Assembly: GCA_002786025.1 (NCBI GenBank)
Contig: NHNW01000017.1
Span: forward strand, 806,001 to 870,000
DNA length: 64,000 nucleotides
Source of the DNA: Zasmidium citrigriseum
Lineage: Eukaryota > Ascomycota > Dothideomycetes > Mycosphaerellales > Mycosphaerellaceae
Direction of reading: 5' to 3'
The translations under genes were made by a program, and so were the position numbers. A model generated the notes under the pieces. That model did no database searches. It was not told the DNA's origin and saw nothing but the letters and a program-made list of their open reading frames with translations. Within the stretch, counting starts at the first letter, position 1, and every line of letters starts with the position of its first letter. Of this stretch, positions 21,764 through 31,836 are shown one piece after another.

Positions 21764-24502
21764 CTATACCGTGGTGTTATAGTCATCGCCCTCGCCTTCT
21801 CGCTCAGGCATCGCCTCCGCGATCTTTCTATCCTCGTTTTCAAGTACTTCCAGCCGCTTGATCTCGATCTCGTCCTTCTTGCTGACCGCATCCTGCTCAA
21901 GAGCCATGGCGCCCTCCTCAGTGTCTGGTAGCGCGATACCACCATCCTCGCCATCAAGCTGGTCGTCTTCTTCCTCCCGCTGAATCTTCTTCTCCATCTT
22001 CTTGTACTCGTCATCAGCATCCTTCTTGCCTGTTCGCTGCTGCTTCGGGTCGCTGTGGTTGATAAGCTCAGTATCCTCGTTGAAGATTCTCAGCAGCATT
22101 GCTCTTCGGTCCTCTTTCGGAAGCATGAGATTCACGCTGTGCATGCTCCGCCAAAGCGGTAGCGTCAGAGGCTCTTTGAACTCATCTTCACCAGCGTTTG
22201 GTGATGCATCCACGCGCAAGACACAGCAGCCCATACTCAAGTCCTTGACCTGCTCACCCACCTCGCCGAGGTCTTTCCAACCTCCAGTCTCAGTGCCATC
22301 CTCGTGCTTGTCAGTGCCAAGCTTTGGGAACATCTCAATCAACAGCCTGCGCAGGGTGCTCTTCTTCGTTAGCCGCACCACTCTGCCCTCTCCGACCCAA
22401 CCTTCGATGATGGGCAGGCCTTCGGTCTGGATCCTCCAGCGGCAAATGTTCTGACCTTGCGAATCCTGCTTCATGAACATCTTCACACCAGCATGAACGA
22501 ACTTCATCCCGCGCTTCTCATTCGTGATGAGAATGTCCTTCACAAGCTGGGAAGAGTAGTAGATGCCTTTGACTGGGTCGCCAGCTGGATTTCGGACGAG
22601 GAAGCGATCTCGTGGGAAAGAGGGGTGCAGCTCGTAGAAATCGTAGATCGACACCAGCTCAGGGTGTTCTGGCGAAAGGTATTTGAATGCTTCCTCAATG
22701 GTAGGATCGTCCTTCCGTTTCCTGGATGGCTGATTCTGTTGGACAGCCTCCTCTGGCACGGTCTTCTCAAAGGGTGCATTGTTAGCGGCATCCTTCACCT
22801 TTTCACTCACGGGTGCCTTGTCACCATTTTCAGTGACTTCTAGTTTGGCTTTCTTTGCGCCCTCCGTGGCTTCCTCCTCATCAGTTGCCTTACGCTTGAG
22901 AGGTGAGCCAGTGGTAGTATCTTCCGGTGCATTTTGACGTGCGGCAGCCGAGGCATCCATGGAATCACTGGCTGGTACCATGGTTGGTTCTTTCTCACCA
23001 GTCGACACCTCATTCAGAAGATCGGTGAACTCGGTCTTGGGAGCGTCTGGCTTCTCAAAAGTCCAGTCCCTGTTGCCAGACTTACTCTGGTTCTCAGGCT
23101 TGGCTTTGATCTCGCTGAGCTTCTCCAAGGCGACGATGAAGAAGCCACCCGTGTCTTGTTGGTGAGGGTAGACTCGCATGCAGTGTTCGAGTGGAATTTC
23201 CTCCTCTGGTCCAGGGGCAAACATGCCAGGGACAATTCTGCTGCCCTCATCCTCGTACTGCTGGGCTTCTGGCCATGATTCGTAGATGGTGCCAGAGCGG
23301 CTCATGATGCTCCAGTCTTTCAGACCGTGGTTGCGCTTGAGGTTTGGCAGCTTGTCTGAGCAGTCGACAATCTTGACCTTGGCAACACCACCGCATCGCT
23401 CGATCGCGGACGCAACGACAGCCTCGTTCTCGACTGGATTCATGCTGCAAGTGCTGTATACAACACGTCCGCCGACCTTCAGCATCTGCAGAGATCTCGT
23501 GAGAATGCGCACTTGGGTGAGGTACAGACCAAGACCGTTCTGTGGAGTCCATTCTTTCCAGATGCTTGGATTCTTCCTGCAAGTGCCGTCGCCGCTACAA
23601 GGAACATCTGCTAGGATCCGGTCGAATTTGAGATATTTGCCACGCTTCTGCTGTCCAGGAATCTGTACCGCAGGTAGCTCGATGGATGGGAACATGGTCG
23701 CATCGTGGTTCATCACGATCAAGTTGGGCGAATTGAGTCGCTTCACCTGATGCACCAACATCTGAGCTCGCTGGTAGTTGACGTCGTTTGCGACCAGCAT
23801 GCCAGTGGCCCGACCTCCATCTTCCATGTTGGGCTCGTTCGAGATCTCTTGTCCGGCCTTTGCTGCCTTGATCGCCTTGTCCACTCTGTCTTCCTCTCCC
23901 GCGTGGATGAGCTCAACCAATTGCGCACTCTTGCTGCCAGGCGCTGCACAAAGATCCAGCACAGTGTGATGAGGCTGGACATCCAGCAGCATAGGCGGTA
24001 TCATGCTGACCTCCTCTTGTCTGCTGATGTTGCCAACGCCAGTCTCGCTAACCAAGAACTTTTGAAACTCTTTGAACGGTTCGTACTTTCGGATGACGTT
24101 CTTCGGTGTAGCCATGCTGTAGGCGAGGCCATCGGGGAACCAAGGAATCTGCTTCGGAAGCTCGACAGGTCGGCCTTCATGCTTGATGTCCTTGATCATA
24201 GGAAAGAAACGTTTCTCGAGGTTTTCGCGGACGCTGAGAGCGTGGCCTTTCGATCCAGTGAAGCGAAATGAGTTGGGCAACTCTTTGCGAAGAGCTGCCC
24301 AGAATGCATCCCGCTGGTCGCCGGCGGGCACAATGTCGAGGGTGTTGTAAAACTTCTCGAAGTTCTCGTTCTGCTTCTTGACTTGATCGAAAGACTGTCG
24401 CTCGTCCGAGAATTGTCGCCGTCCAGCTCCTTGGCCACCTCCTCCACGGCCCCTTCCTCTTCCGCGACCACCGCCGCCTCTCTTGAATCTTCCTCGCGAC
24501 AT
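21764..24502 (-). CDS. NCL1: tRNA (cytosine-5) methyltransferase, Trm4/NSUN2 family
   Basis: Single exon of 912 aa. The frame extends 36 codons further upstream, but I chose the ATG at 24502 because the family N-terminus starts here with an RGG-rich stretch. The enzyme methylates C5 of cytosines in tRNA (sites 34, 40, 48 and 49 in yeast) using S-adenosylmethionine, in the nucleus. Motif I is VLDLCAAPGSKSAQ (181-194). Motif IV is DRILADVPCSGDGTC, with the PCS cysteine at 302. Motif VI is RVVYSTCSMNPVENE, with the catalytic TC cysteine at 352; both cysteines are present. After the Rossmann domain comes a Lys/Glu-rich linker (about 500-590), then the conserved C-terminal part (EEAFKYLSPEHPELVSIYDFY). 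It is longer than yeast Ncl1 (684 aa) mainly through the linker and acidic tail. Confidence 0.95.
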   Translation of the reverse strand: MSRGRFKRGGGGRGRGRGRGGGGQGAGRRQFSDERQSFDQVKKQNENFEKFYNTLDIVPAGDQRDAFWAALRKELPNSFRFTGSKGHALSVRENLEKRFFPMIKDIKHEGRPVELPKQIPWFPDGLAYSMATPKNVIRKYEPFKEFQKFLVSETGVGNISRQEEVSMIPPMLLDVQPHHTVLDLCAAPGSKSAQLVELIHAGEEDRVDKAIKAAKAGQEISNEPNMEDGGRATGMLVANDVNYQRAQMLVHQVKRLNSPNLIVMNHDATMFPSIELPAVQIPGQQKRGKYLKFDRILADVPCSGDGTCRKNPSIWKEWTPQNGLGLYLTQVRILTRSLQMLKVGGRVVYSTCSMNPVENEAVVASAIERCGGVAKVKIVDCSDKLPNLKRNHGLKDWSIMSRSGTIYESWPEAQQYEDEGSRIVPGMFAPGPEEEIPLEHCMRVYPHQQDTGGFFIVALEKLSEIKAKPENQSKSGNRDWTFEKPDAPKTEFTDLLNEVSTGEKEPTMVPASDSMDASAAARQNAPEDTTTGSPLKRKATDEEEATEGAKKAKLEVTENGDKAPVSEKVKDAANNAPFEKTVPEEAVQQNQPSRKRKDDPTIEEAFKYLSPEHPELVSIYDFYELHPSFPRDRFLVRNPAGDPVKGIYYSSQLVKDILITNEKRGMKFVHAGVKMFMKQDSQGQNICRWRIQTEGLPIIEGWVGEGRVVRLTKKSTLRRLLIEMFPKLGTDKHEDGTETGGWKDLGEVGEQVKDLSMGCCVLRVDASPNAGEDEFKEPLTLPLWRSMHSVNLMLPKEDRRAMLLRIFNEDTELINHSDPKQQRTGKKDADDEYKKMEKKIQREEEDDQLDGEDGGIALPDTEEGAMALEQDAVSKKDEIEIKRLEVLENEDRKIAEAMPEREGEGDDYNTTV

Positions 24503-25812
24503 GATTGCCACCAGAATGTAGCAAGATCGCAAATTGCAAGGTGTTGTAGATTGGCTTGAAGGTGCCCAGCGAATTTCGAGAACTTCAAAGCTAACGTCCG
24601 TGCGTCTCAAGCTACTGAAGCTACTTTCAAGCCAGTGTCGACTTCACTTCTTCTCTTCACTGCAAAACGCTATCTATCTCGTGATTATGGGGGCTTTCAC
24701 AATTCATATCACTCGGAGTCCCGTCAAACCCCCAATTGATGCGCCGCGATGTCGTTCGAGTGAGCATTGGACCGCAATGCTGGCCAGACACATTCTTTAC
24801 CGTGACTGTTCCTGTTGAGGTACCCTCGCTGGTATTTCACTCCCGCACTCATTTTAATTCTTACGAAGTCGACGCGATGCAAGCATTGAAAAATATACAG
24901 ATACAGCGGATCTTCACGGCGATTCGAGACAATGTACGTCATTTTTCTCAGACCAGCCATCTCAATTTTGGGACCATGTCGTGATGCCAAGAAGTCGAAG
25001 GACCATTGCGTGACGCACGCAAGAGATACCTTTAGAAAACGGCATGTACTTTTCCCTCTCCTTAATAAAGAGTTATCGATGGCTCTTGCAATGTCTCAAG
25101 CACGTGCGCGATTTCGGGTTGTTTCTCAACTATCACGTGCACGATCACATGCCCGGCGGGGCCAGAAGTGAAGGCTTCTCGCTTGAGCGGTGGCCTGAAG
25201 CTGCAGGGTCTCTCGCTCGTCAAGTGAGCGGGCAGCGTTGCAGCTGTGCCTGATCTTCGCCAGATGGTGGCACGGGTGGATGAGTGATGCATGCGGCAGG
25301 CGCACCTCTCGGCGAGTGGTGAGAGCAGGCGCGACTGCGAGAAACGGGCAAGCGCGAATGTGGGGTCTAGCGCAACTCTAACCTGGCAACGGCGAGCGAT
25401 TCCAACTTCCAATCGCGACTTGCTTCTCTCTTCTCTTCTTCCTCCCACCATCGTCCGGCTGCGACCTCACCTCAACCCACCCGCCGCCATCCTTTGCTGC
25501 GCACTTCATGCCAAGCAACACTATCGTCGCCAACATCTCTTCGACGCTTCCACCAATCTGAGCAATCTCATCTCATCGTTTGCGAGCTCACCATCATCAT
25601 CGCCCGCCAGAGCCTCCAATTCAGCTCAACCCGGTCGCCCAATCCAGACCGACCTCACCACCAACCACTCTCACCCATACCAACGCCTCCGATCGTCGAC
25701 AGCCTTCAAAATAGGTGCATCGCAGGCTCTTGTCGAGCTTGTTCAGTCACTTCAGCAGGATAAGCAATTGATGTTGTTAGATCACCTAACTGACGCAGCT
25801 TCATTCACCGCC
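24503..25812. other. Divergent intergenic region with probable 5' leader and UTR intron
   Basis: Shared upstream region of NCL1 (minus) and the gene starting at 25813 (plus). From about 25,400 the sequence is C- and T-rich, typical of a fungal 5' leader. A GGTGCATCG near 25,712 and CACCTAACTGACGCAG ending near 25,799 could be the donor and branch/acceptor of an intron in the 5' UTR; this is inference. Confidence 0.4.
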
Positions 25813-26835
25813 ATGTCGTCGAACAGCTTCTTTGCCTCTTCGCCAACGGTGGTTCTTCCGCCAAACGCGCCCAATCAATACTTCGCCAACAGCCACTACA
25901 CCGACCGTCCGGCCAATGCTCCGGCCATCAACGGCATCTCACCCAACGGCCTCTCCAATGCCAATCCGTTCACTCCGAATGGAACCACCACCACCCCTGC
26001 TTCCAGCTCTCTCGCTGGTCGCAAGCGCTCCCGCGCCGACGTCTTCGACGACAACGAGGAAGAAGACGATCGGCTCGAAGATGGCTCTGTCCCAACCCCA
26101 ACCACCGAAGAGCTCAAGAAGCCGCGACGCAAGCCAGTCTACGGTCCTGGCATGACACTCATATACCCCGAAGATCCCGGCTACGACATGTGTGCCGAGA
26201 GCCAGAGCGGCACCTGGGTCGAAGAGCGCGCTGAGCGTCAGCCATTCCAGCTCGCGCACACCAAGCGGCCATCCGTCACTAGCCGCAAATCCCAGCGTAT
26301 GGATTCCAACGCAGCCGGCCCCGACGATCTCGCCCAGCTCGTCCTCCCGCCAACAATGCGAGAGGTCACTTCGGAGCCACTGATCGACGAAGCAACGCGT
26401 GCTCTGGGCATCAGCTGGACGCGCATGGATGCCGACGAGACCTCTCAAATCCGCCAGAAAGCGTACTCCAAGTGGATCCAGAACCACTACCCAGGCCTCA
26501 AAGACGTGACCATCTGGTTCGAGAATACCGCAATTCCATGCTACCTTGTCGCCTCTCTCAACGCGTACAATGGCCAGCACGAGTACTACATCTTCTCCTA
26601 CGATCTGACCGAAGCTCGCCTGGTGACTACCGAACCAAGCCAACTCATTCCACGGCTGAGGATGTTGCCTGCACTCGAGCTTGCCGCACCAGGTGGCATG
26701 ATCCGAGCCGAGACAGACCCAATTACGGCGGCTCAGAACGAGCTCAACGGCGTGCAGGCTGAGATGGTCAACGGCAGTGTCGACCACAGGCAACCAGACG
26801 GAGCATGTGCTGCTCACGCGATGGAACTTGACTGA
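25813..26835 (+). CDS. Unrecognised protein, likely nuclear
   Basis: Single exon of 340 aa. The frame is open 174 codons upstream, but that part looks like leader sequence. The ATG at 25813 has a strong context (CACCGCCATGTCG), so I chose it. Residues 1-85 are low in complexity (Asn, Pro, Ala, Thr). A likely nuclear localisation patch (GRKRSRADVF, about 75) and an acidic run (DDNEEEDDRLED) follow. The middle and C-terminal parts look folded: KPVYGPGMTLIYPEDPGYD, then SWTRMDADETSQIRQKAYSKWIQNHYP and CYLVASLNAYNGQHEYYIFSYDL. I do not recognise the family. The strong codon bias and clean frame make it a real gene. Confidence 0.75.
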   Translation: MSSNSFFASSPTVVLPPNAPNQYFANSHYTDRPANAPAINGISPNGLSNANPFTPNGTTTTPASSSLAGRKRSRADVFDDNEEEDDRLEDGSVPTPTTEELKKPRRKPVYGPGMTLIYPEDPGYDMCAESQSGTWVEERAERQPFQLAHTKRPSVTSRKSQRMDSNAAGPDDLAQLVLPPTMREVTSEPLIDEATRALGISWTRMDADETSQIRQKAYSKWIQNHYPGLKDVTIWFENTAIPCYLVASLNAYNGQHEYYIFSYDLTEARLVTTEPSQLIPRLRMLPALELAAPGGMIRAETDPITAAQNELNGVQAEMVNGSVDHRQPDGACAAHAMELD

Positions 26836-27343
26836 GGTGCTCCGAAGTCACATGGACCCATTTTGCTTTCCATCTCCTTTACATTTGCTCTCGAGTTACT
26901 GGAACGGCGTTGCTGGGTAGCTCAAAATCGGCGGTCGCTGGGCGGGATCGGGCTCGCGCATTGGGAGCGCTTGAGTCTACGATGAGGTGTTGGGGTTCGG
27001 ACGAGCCATGGCTTATTAGAGCCTTCTGTATTGCTTCTACTGCTGTTGCTGTATTATATCACTAACGACGTAAATGGTATGCAAACAAACCTTGAGTATC
27101 TTATATGGCTCTCCTTTTAATGCGTCAAGACCTCTGATGTTAATATTGATGAAGAGTGTAACGAAGTGCTGTGAATAGTGAGAACAAGGAGTGAGCGAAG
27201 GTCTTTCATGACGCCAGCACATGGACGTGATCGCCGCTTTGCTTGGCACTTGGGTCGAGCTCTCGACAACCATCAGCGCTGCCTGCCAGCATCACCACTT
27301 CTGCCAACCTCACTGCCACATTCACCCATTCAACACCACCAAG
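26836..27343. other. Intergenic region
   Basis: This holds the 3' UTR of the preceding gene and the promoter of VMA6. I see no gene or RNA. Confidence 0.6.
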
Positions 27344-28620
27344 ATGGCAGAGGGAATGTTCTATGTAAGCTCGACTTTCTTGCCGAAAGCTATGCGATCC
27401 AGGACTGACATTCCCCAAGAATGCGACCAACGGCTACGTCGAAGGCATCGTACGTGGCTACCGGAGCGCCCTCCTCTCCGGCCAGAACTACGGCAACCTG
27501 ACGCAATGCGAAACGATTGACGGTACAACATAATGATATGGAGGAGCCTGAATGAGGCCAGCAGCTGACCATAGGCTTCAGATGTCAAGCTGCAGCTTGG
27601 CCCAGCATACGGCGACTACCTCGCCGCCCTCCCTCCCAACCCATCCACCTCCGCCCTCGCCGACAAGACGCTCGACAAGCTGGTCGCCGAGTTCCGATAT
27701 CTCCAAGCAAACGCTGTCGGTAGCCTGGCCAAGTTCATGGAATACCTGACCTACGCCTACATGATCGACAACGTCGCCCTCCTCATCACCGGCACCCTGC
27801 ACGAGCGCGATACGAAAGAGCTCCTCGAACGATGTCACCCGCTCGGATGGTTCGAGACCATGCCTGTCCTCTGCGTTGCGACCAACATCGAAGAGCTGTA
27901 CAACTCCGTGCTGATTGAAACACCCCTTGCGCCGTACTTCAAGGGCTCGATAAGTCACCAGGATCTTGACGAGCTGAACATTGAGATTATCCGGAATACG
28001 CTGTACAAGAACTACCTTGAGGACTTTTACAGATTCGTGAATGAAGAGCCAGGTATCAAGGGTACACCAACACAGACTGTCATGAGCGAAGTGTTGGAGT
28101 TTGAGGCGGATCGGAGAAGTATCAACATCACAATCAACTCTTTTGGCACGGAGCTGTCGAAGCAGGATCGCAAGAAGCTATACCCCAACTTTGGCCGTCT
28201 GCATCCCGAAGGCACACTTATGCTTTCGCGGGCGGATGATGTTGAAGGTGTGAGGATAGCAGTGGACGGTGTACATGACTACAGAACAATGCTCGACCAA
28301 ACTGGCATGGGTGGCGGCAGCAGTCTCGGCAACCAATCCGGCGGCATTGGCGGTGGTGACGAGGGCAAGAGCTTGGAAGATCTCTTCTACCAAAAGGAAA
28401 TGGAGATTTGCAAGATTGCTTTTACGTATCAATTCACGCATGCCGTAGTGTATGCGTGGATGAAGTTGAGGGAGCAGGTAAGATCTTAATCACTTGAGAG
28501 ATATCATGACATGGAGGTACTAACGAGGAATCGCAGGAAATCCGAAACATCACCTGGATATCAGAGTGCATTGCACAGAGCCAGAAAGATCGGGTCAACA
28601 ACTACATCAGCGTGTTTTAG
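27344..28620 (+). CDS. VMA6: V-type ATPase subunit d (V0 sector)
   Basis: Four exons, 27344-27364, 27420-27522, 27582-28477 and 28537-28620, join in frame to give 367 aa, close to the usual 345-365. Subunit d is the peripheral membrane subunit that couples the central stalk to the proteolipid ring of the vacuolar proton pump. Family segments are clear: NGYVEGIVRGYRSALLSGQNYGNLTQCE near the start, EYLTYAYMIDNVALLITGTLHERD, HPLGWFETMPVLCVATNIEELYN, and the C-terminus NITWISECIAQSQKDRVNNYISVF. A Gly/Ser-rich insert (GMGGGSSLGNQSGGIGGGDEG, about 290-310) occurs in filamentous fungal versions. The first exon codes for only seven residues (MAEGMFY). The tRNA cluster follows downstream. Confidence 0.95.
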
Positions 28621-28965
28621 ATTATCTTGCGAAGGCGTTACGGGTTTCGAGTACTAGGGAGCATGCCAAAACATCTGTATATTGAATCGGAGAGAGCACG
28701 GATACCAAGAGTTTGTACCATTTCACTGCCATCATTCGCCTTTCTCACGCAGACAGCTCCCATCTATACTGACCTTCAGACCGATCTCCTCTCTGCGCAG
28801 AAGACCCGCTCCGGAGCAAAAAAGACACTCCCACGGCCGCATTCCGATTCGAGCGAACATTCAATGCCCTAGGGATCTTGATCGAGCATATGAAGGTGGT
28901 GAAAGACGAAGCGAGCAGCACGCCGTGTCATGAAAGGCTGAATGATGAGCAAAAAGACAAGGCTG

Positions 28966-29133
28966 TGGCGCCACTACGAATCGAACGTAGATCTCCCAAC
29001 GACACCGGCTGTTTAGGCCGATGCTGCAAGCCTGAAGGTACCAACACCACCACCCCCGCCCCCTGCCCCCGCCGAGTTCGAAGGTGTCAGGCTGCTCAAG
29101 TGTTGGACGTGCTGACCGTTGCACCATGGCGCC
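28966..29133 (-). tRNA. tRNA-like gene with a long insertion in the anticodon loop (copy 1)
   Basis: Read on the minus strand: 7-bp acceptor stem (GGCGCCA with TGGCGCC), 4-bp D stem (GTGC/GCAC) with loop AACGGTCA, anticodon stem TCCAA/TTGGG, and T arm CTACG-TTCGATT-CGTAG. The A box (TGGTGCAACGG) and B box (GTTCGATTC) of a Pol III promoter are present, and T5 lies about 10 bases past the 3' end. An insertion of about 96 nt sits in the anticodon loop. CAC in the loop can pair with GTG at the insertion end, leaving a TCG bulge, as in a bulge-helix-bulge splice site. The base after the first loop position is A instead of the near-universal U33, so I assign no anticodon. Confidence 0.55.
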
Positions 29134-29288
29134 TTGATCAGATGATGATGACTGTGAGGTGATTGATGTTGATATATCTACGTCTGAGGCAGGATTATGT
29201 GGAGATCTGAAAGGAGCAAGAACGCGGGTCAATGGCAAAAAGACACCAACGCCCCGGCAAAAGCAAAAAAGAAATTCAACGGGAATAT

Positions 29289-29440
29289 TGGCGCCACTGC
29301 GAATCGAACGCAGATCTCCCAACGCACACCAGGGTGGCGAGGCCTCGCGCTGCACACTCGAAGCAGGCCCCTCGCAAAGCGTCAGGGTCTCCTCCGGGCT
29401 GCTTAGGTGGTGGGTGTGCTAGCCGTTGCACCATGGCGCC
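29289..29440 (-). tRNA. tRNA-like gene with a long insertion in the anticodon loop (copy 2)
   Basis: Same acceptor stem as copy 1 (GGCGCCA/TGGCGCC), D stem GTGC/GCAC, T arm CTGCG-TTCGATT-CGCAG. The sequence is near identical to copy 1 outside the insertion. The insertion differs almost completely, except that CTAAGCAGCC resembles TTGAGCAGCC in copy 1. A T6 terminator follows. The anticodon stem CCCAC/TTGGG has a terminal mismatch. Amino acid not assigned. Confidence 0.5.
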
Positions 29441-29581
29441 GTGAGCACGTCAAGATGGAGGATCGAGTTTTCGATTGAGGTTTATGGGTTTATGGGTAGG
29501 AGATTGGTGGAAAATTGAAGGAGGAAGCGGCAAGGGAGTAGGGCATTTGATGAGAAGGGCAGAGGTTTGGCAAAAAGAGAA

Positions 29582-29727
29582 CGGTCCCACTCAGAATCGA
29601 ACTGAGATCTTCCAAGCACACCTTGCGGTGATACAACCGGAGGGCGCGGATTGACGCCAGCTAGGCTGGGCCAGTCTGCAGCACAGTCCTTTTGTGCTGG
29701 ACGTGCTGACCATTGCACTATGGAACC
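29582..29727 (-). tRNA. tRNA-like gene with a long insertion in the anticodon loop (copy 3)
   Basis: Acceptor stem GGTTCCA/TGGGACC with one G-U pair, D stem GTGC/GCAC, anticodon stem TCCAG/TTGGA, T arm CTCAG-TTCGATT-CTGAG, then T5. The acceptor and D-arm start recall fungal tRNA-Gln, but the loop begins CACAAA, so the anticodon is uncertain. The insertion (about 74 nt) opens with a 7-bp hairpin (CAGCACA/TGTGCTG). Confidence 0.5.
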
Positions 29728-29907
29728 TAGGAGGATGATGGAAGGCGGTGGCAGTCTTGGGCTACATGTGTTCCACACTAGTGCGGCGACGACATGTGAA
29801 AGGGCAAGAACACAATGAAGATGGATTGGGGCGAGGCACATGCTGTTTCACGAGCAAGAAGCGCTGAATGGGTATCACGGGCTATACACATCGCCAGGCG
29901 AGATATC

Positions 29908-31836
29908 TCAATCTCCAAAGCCTTCGAATTCTTCCTCATCCGCCCGATTCTTCGCCCTCACCTTCGCAATCAAATCTTCCAACTCTCTGGCCTCCGCCGC
30001 CTCCTTCTCCGACATCTTCCCCTTCTTCTCCGCAATCCGCCTCACCTCTTTCTTCTCCCTCCTCGCCTCACGTACAGCCTTTGCGCCCTTCTGATTACTC
30101 CAGGCATTCTCCTTCCTCCGTCTTGCTTCCGCCAGCTTCCCAGCAAACTTCGCCGGGAGAGCAGGTTTCTCACCGCGAGCTCGCGCGGCAATGGCTTCGA
30201 GACGTGTGGTCTCGCGGACTTTGTCGGCGTAGGCGATTTTATCTAGGTCGAGGTTGGCGGGGAGGTCGAGGTTCCAGGTGCGGTCTGCGACGGCTTCCTG
30301 GCAGTGACGTTTGAGTTCGGGCATTTTGGGCCAGCGGAGGAGACCCCATGCTCTCCCTAGCTCCGCCCAGTTTAGTTTTCGCACGCTGAAGATGTCTGCT
30401 GGAAGAGTCTTGTTATAGGCTTGTACCCAGCTGACGAAGGCTTTTTGGGAGCGGTCGTGGAGTTCACGTTTCGATTGGAGGACTTTGCGGATTTCTGCTG
30501 TGGCCGAGGAGACGTCAGACTTGGATATTGAAGGTGTGCTTGGGTAGGGCTCGAGTTTGGTGCCTTGCATGTCCAGGTATTTGATGTAGTCTTCCTCGCT
30601 GCCCTCGTTGAGGAATGTGATGGCTGTGCCGCGTTTGCCCGCTCTGCCTGAGCGTCCGCAGCGGTGGATAAAGTCTTTGGGTTGGCTGGGTGGGTCGAGT
30701 TGGACTACGAGGTCGATGTCTGGGATGTCGATTCCTCGGGCTAGGACGTCTGTTGTGAGGAGGATTGTTGGAGTGATTGAGTCGCGGAAACGTTGGAGAT
30801 TCTTCTCTCGGATAGCGTGCTTGTGGTCTCCATGCACCGGGAAGACCGAGACACCTAGCAAAGAAGGGAAGACATGGTTCCAGTAGTCCACGCCTGCCCG
30901 AGTCGAAACATAGACGATGCTCTTCTCGGCCTGATGTTCTTCCAGTATTCGTTTTAGCAGTGGCAGCTTCAGTGTCGGTTTCGTCGTCAAATGATACAAC
31001 TTCAGACTCTCCGGCGTCTTCTTATCCAGCGCTCCAGATTTACTCCGCACCTTCGCACTGATCTTGAACGGATACCGCATGCCCACTCTCACAAGCTCAT
31101 CAACAGCTTCCGAGACCGAAGCACTGAATAGCCCCGTCCTCCGCTCCTTCGGCACCAGCTCCAGAATCTTTTGCAAATCCGGTTGGAAATTAGGATCCAG
31201 TAATCGATCAGCCTCGTCCAGAACCAGCAAATCAAACCAATGCCGCTTTAGCTGCACCTTCGGAGACTGCAACACCTCGACCATGCGTTTCGGCGTCCCG
31301 ATCAGGATATTAGGATTCAGTTTCGCAAACGTCGCCAGGTCCTCAGGAAGTTTCGTCCGTCCTCCGACAAGTAACTGCGGAACCACATACGGGCCGGGCA
31401 AAACCTCTTCTTCTTCACCATCACTCATCACCTCATCGTCCCCATCCCTCTCCCCCTCAACCCTCTTCAAATACCCCCGACTCGGCGCATGAAACCCGCA
31501 CAGTCCCCTACACACCTCCCAAATCTGCGTCGCCAGTTCCTTCGTCGGCGCCACCACGATTCCGCGCACGTAGCCTTTCTTATTCGGTTCTTCTGCGCGC
31601 AGAATTCTCTCCACCATGGGAATCAGAAAAGAAAGGGTCTTGCCGCTGCCTGTTACGGCTTCGACGACCAGGTCTTTGTTGCCCATTAGTAGAGGGATAG
31701 CCATGGCTTGAACGGGGGTTGTGCGCGTGAAGTTGTGCGCTGCGGTGAAATCGAGGATCCATGAGGAGAGTTCCGGGGTCAGTGCTTCGAATGATTTGGG
31801 CTTGTTCGATTTTTCGGGCTTCTGTTCTGGGGCCAT
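29908..31836 (-). CDS. SPB4: ATP-dependent rRNA helicase SPB4 (DDX55 family)
   Basis: Single exon of 642 aa. The frame extends upstream to 32043, but the ATG at 31836 gives the family start and usual length. SPB4 is a nucleolar DEAD-box helicase needed for 60S subunit assembly. Motifs in order: Q motif FTRTTPVQAMAIP (36-48), Walker A AVTGSGKT (60-67), Ia APTKELA, DEAD at 207-210 (VLDEADRLLD), SAS at 238-240, ARGIDIPDID, and VI HRCGRSGRAGKRG. An acidic insert (DGDDEVMSDGEEEE, 131-144) and a Lys/Arg/Glu-rich C-terminal coil (REARREKKEVRRIAEKKGKM) are typical of fungal Spb4. The segment QAYNKTLPADIFSVRKLNWAELGRAWGLLRWPKMPEL is characteristic of this subfamily. Confidence 0.93.
   Translation of the reverse strand: MAPEQKPEKSNKPKSFEALTPELSSWILDFTAAHNFTRTTPVQAMAIPLLMGNKDLVVEAVTGSGKTLSFLIPMVERILRAEEPNKKGYVRGIVVAPTKELATQIWEVCRGLCGFHAPSRGYLKRVEGERDGDDEVMSDGEEEEVLPGPYVVPQLLVGGRTKLPEDLATFAKLNPNILIGTPKRMVEVLQSPKVQLKRHWFDLLVLDEADRLLDPNFQPDLQKILELVPKERRTGLFSASVSEAVDELVRVGMRYPFKISAKVRSKSGALDKKTPESLKLYHLTTKPTLKLPLLKRILEEHQAEKSIVYVSTRAGVDYWNHVFPSLLGVSVFPVHGDHKHAIREKNLQRFRDSITPTILLTTDVLARGIDIPDIDLVVQLDPPSQPKDFIHRCGRSGRAGKRGTAITFLNEGSEEDYIKYLDMQGTKLEPYPSTPSISKSDVSSATAEIRKVLQSKRELHDRSQKAFVSWVQAYNKTLPADIFSVRKLNWAELGRAWGLLRWPKMPELKRHCQEAVADRTWNLDLPANLDLDKIAYADKVRETTRLEAIAARARGEKPALPAKFAGKLAEARRRKENAWSNQKGAKAVREARREKKEVRRIAEKKGKMSEKEAAEARELEDLIAKVRAKNRADEEEFEGFGD

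Noticed and set aside
25939..26817. Minus-strand frame of 292 codons
   Set aside because: Antisense to the 25813-26835 gene, whose frame has better composition, start context and fold pattern.
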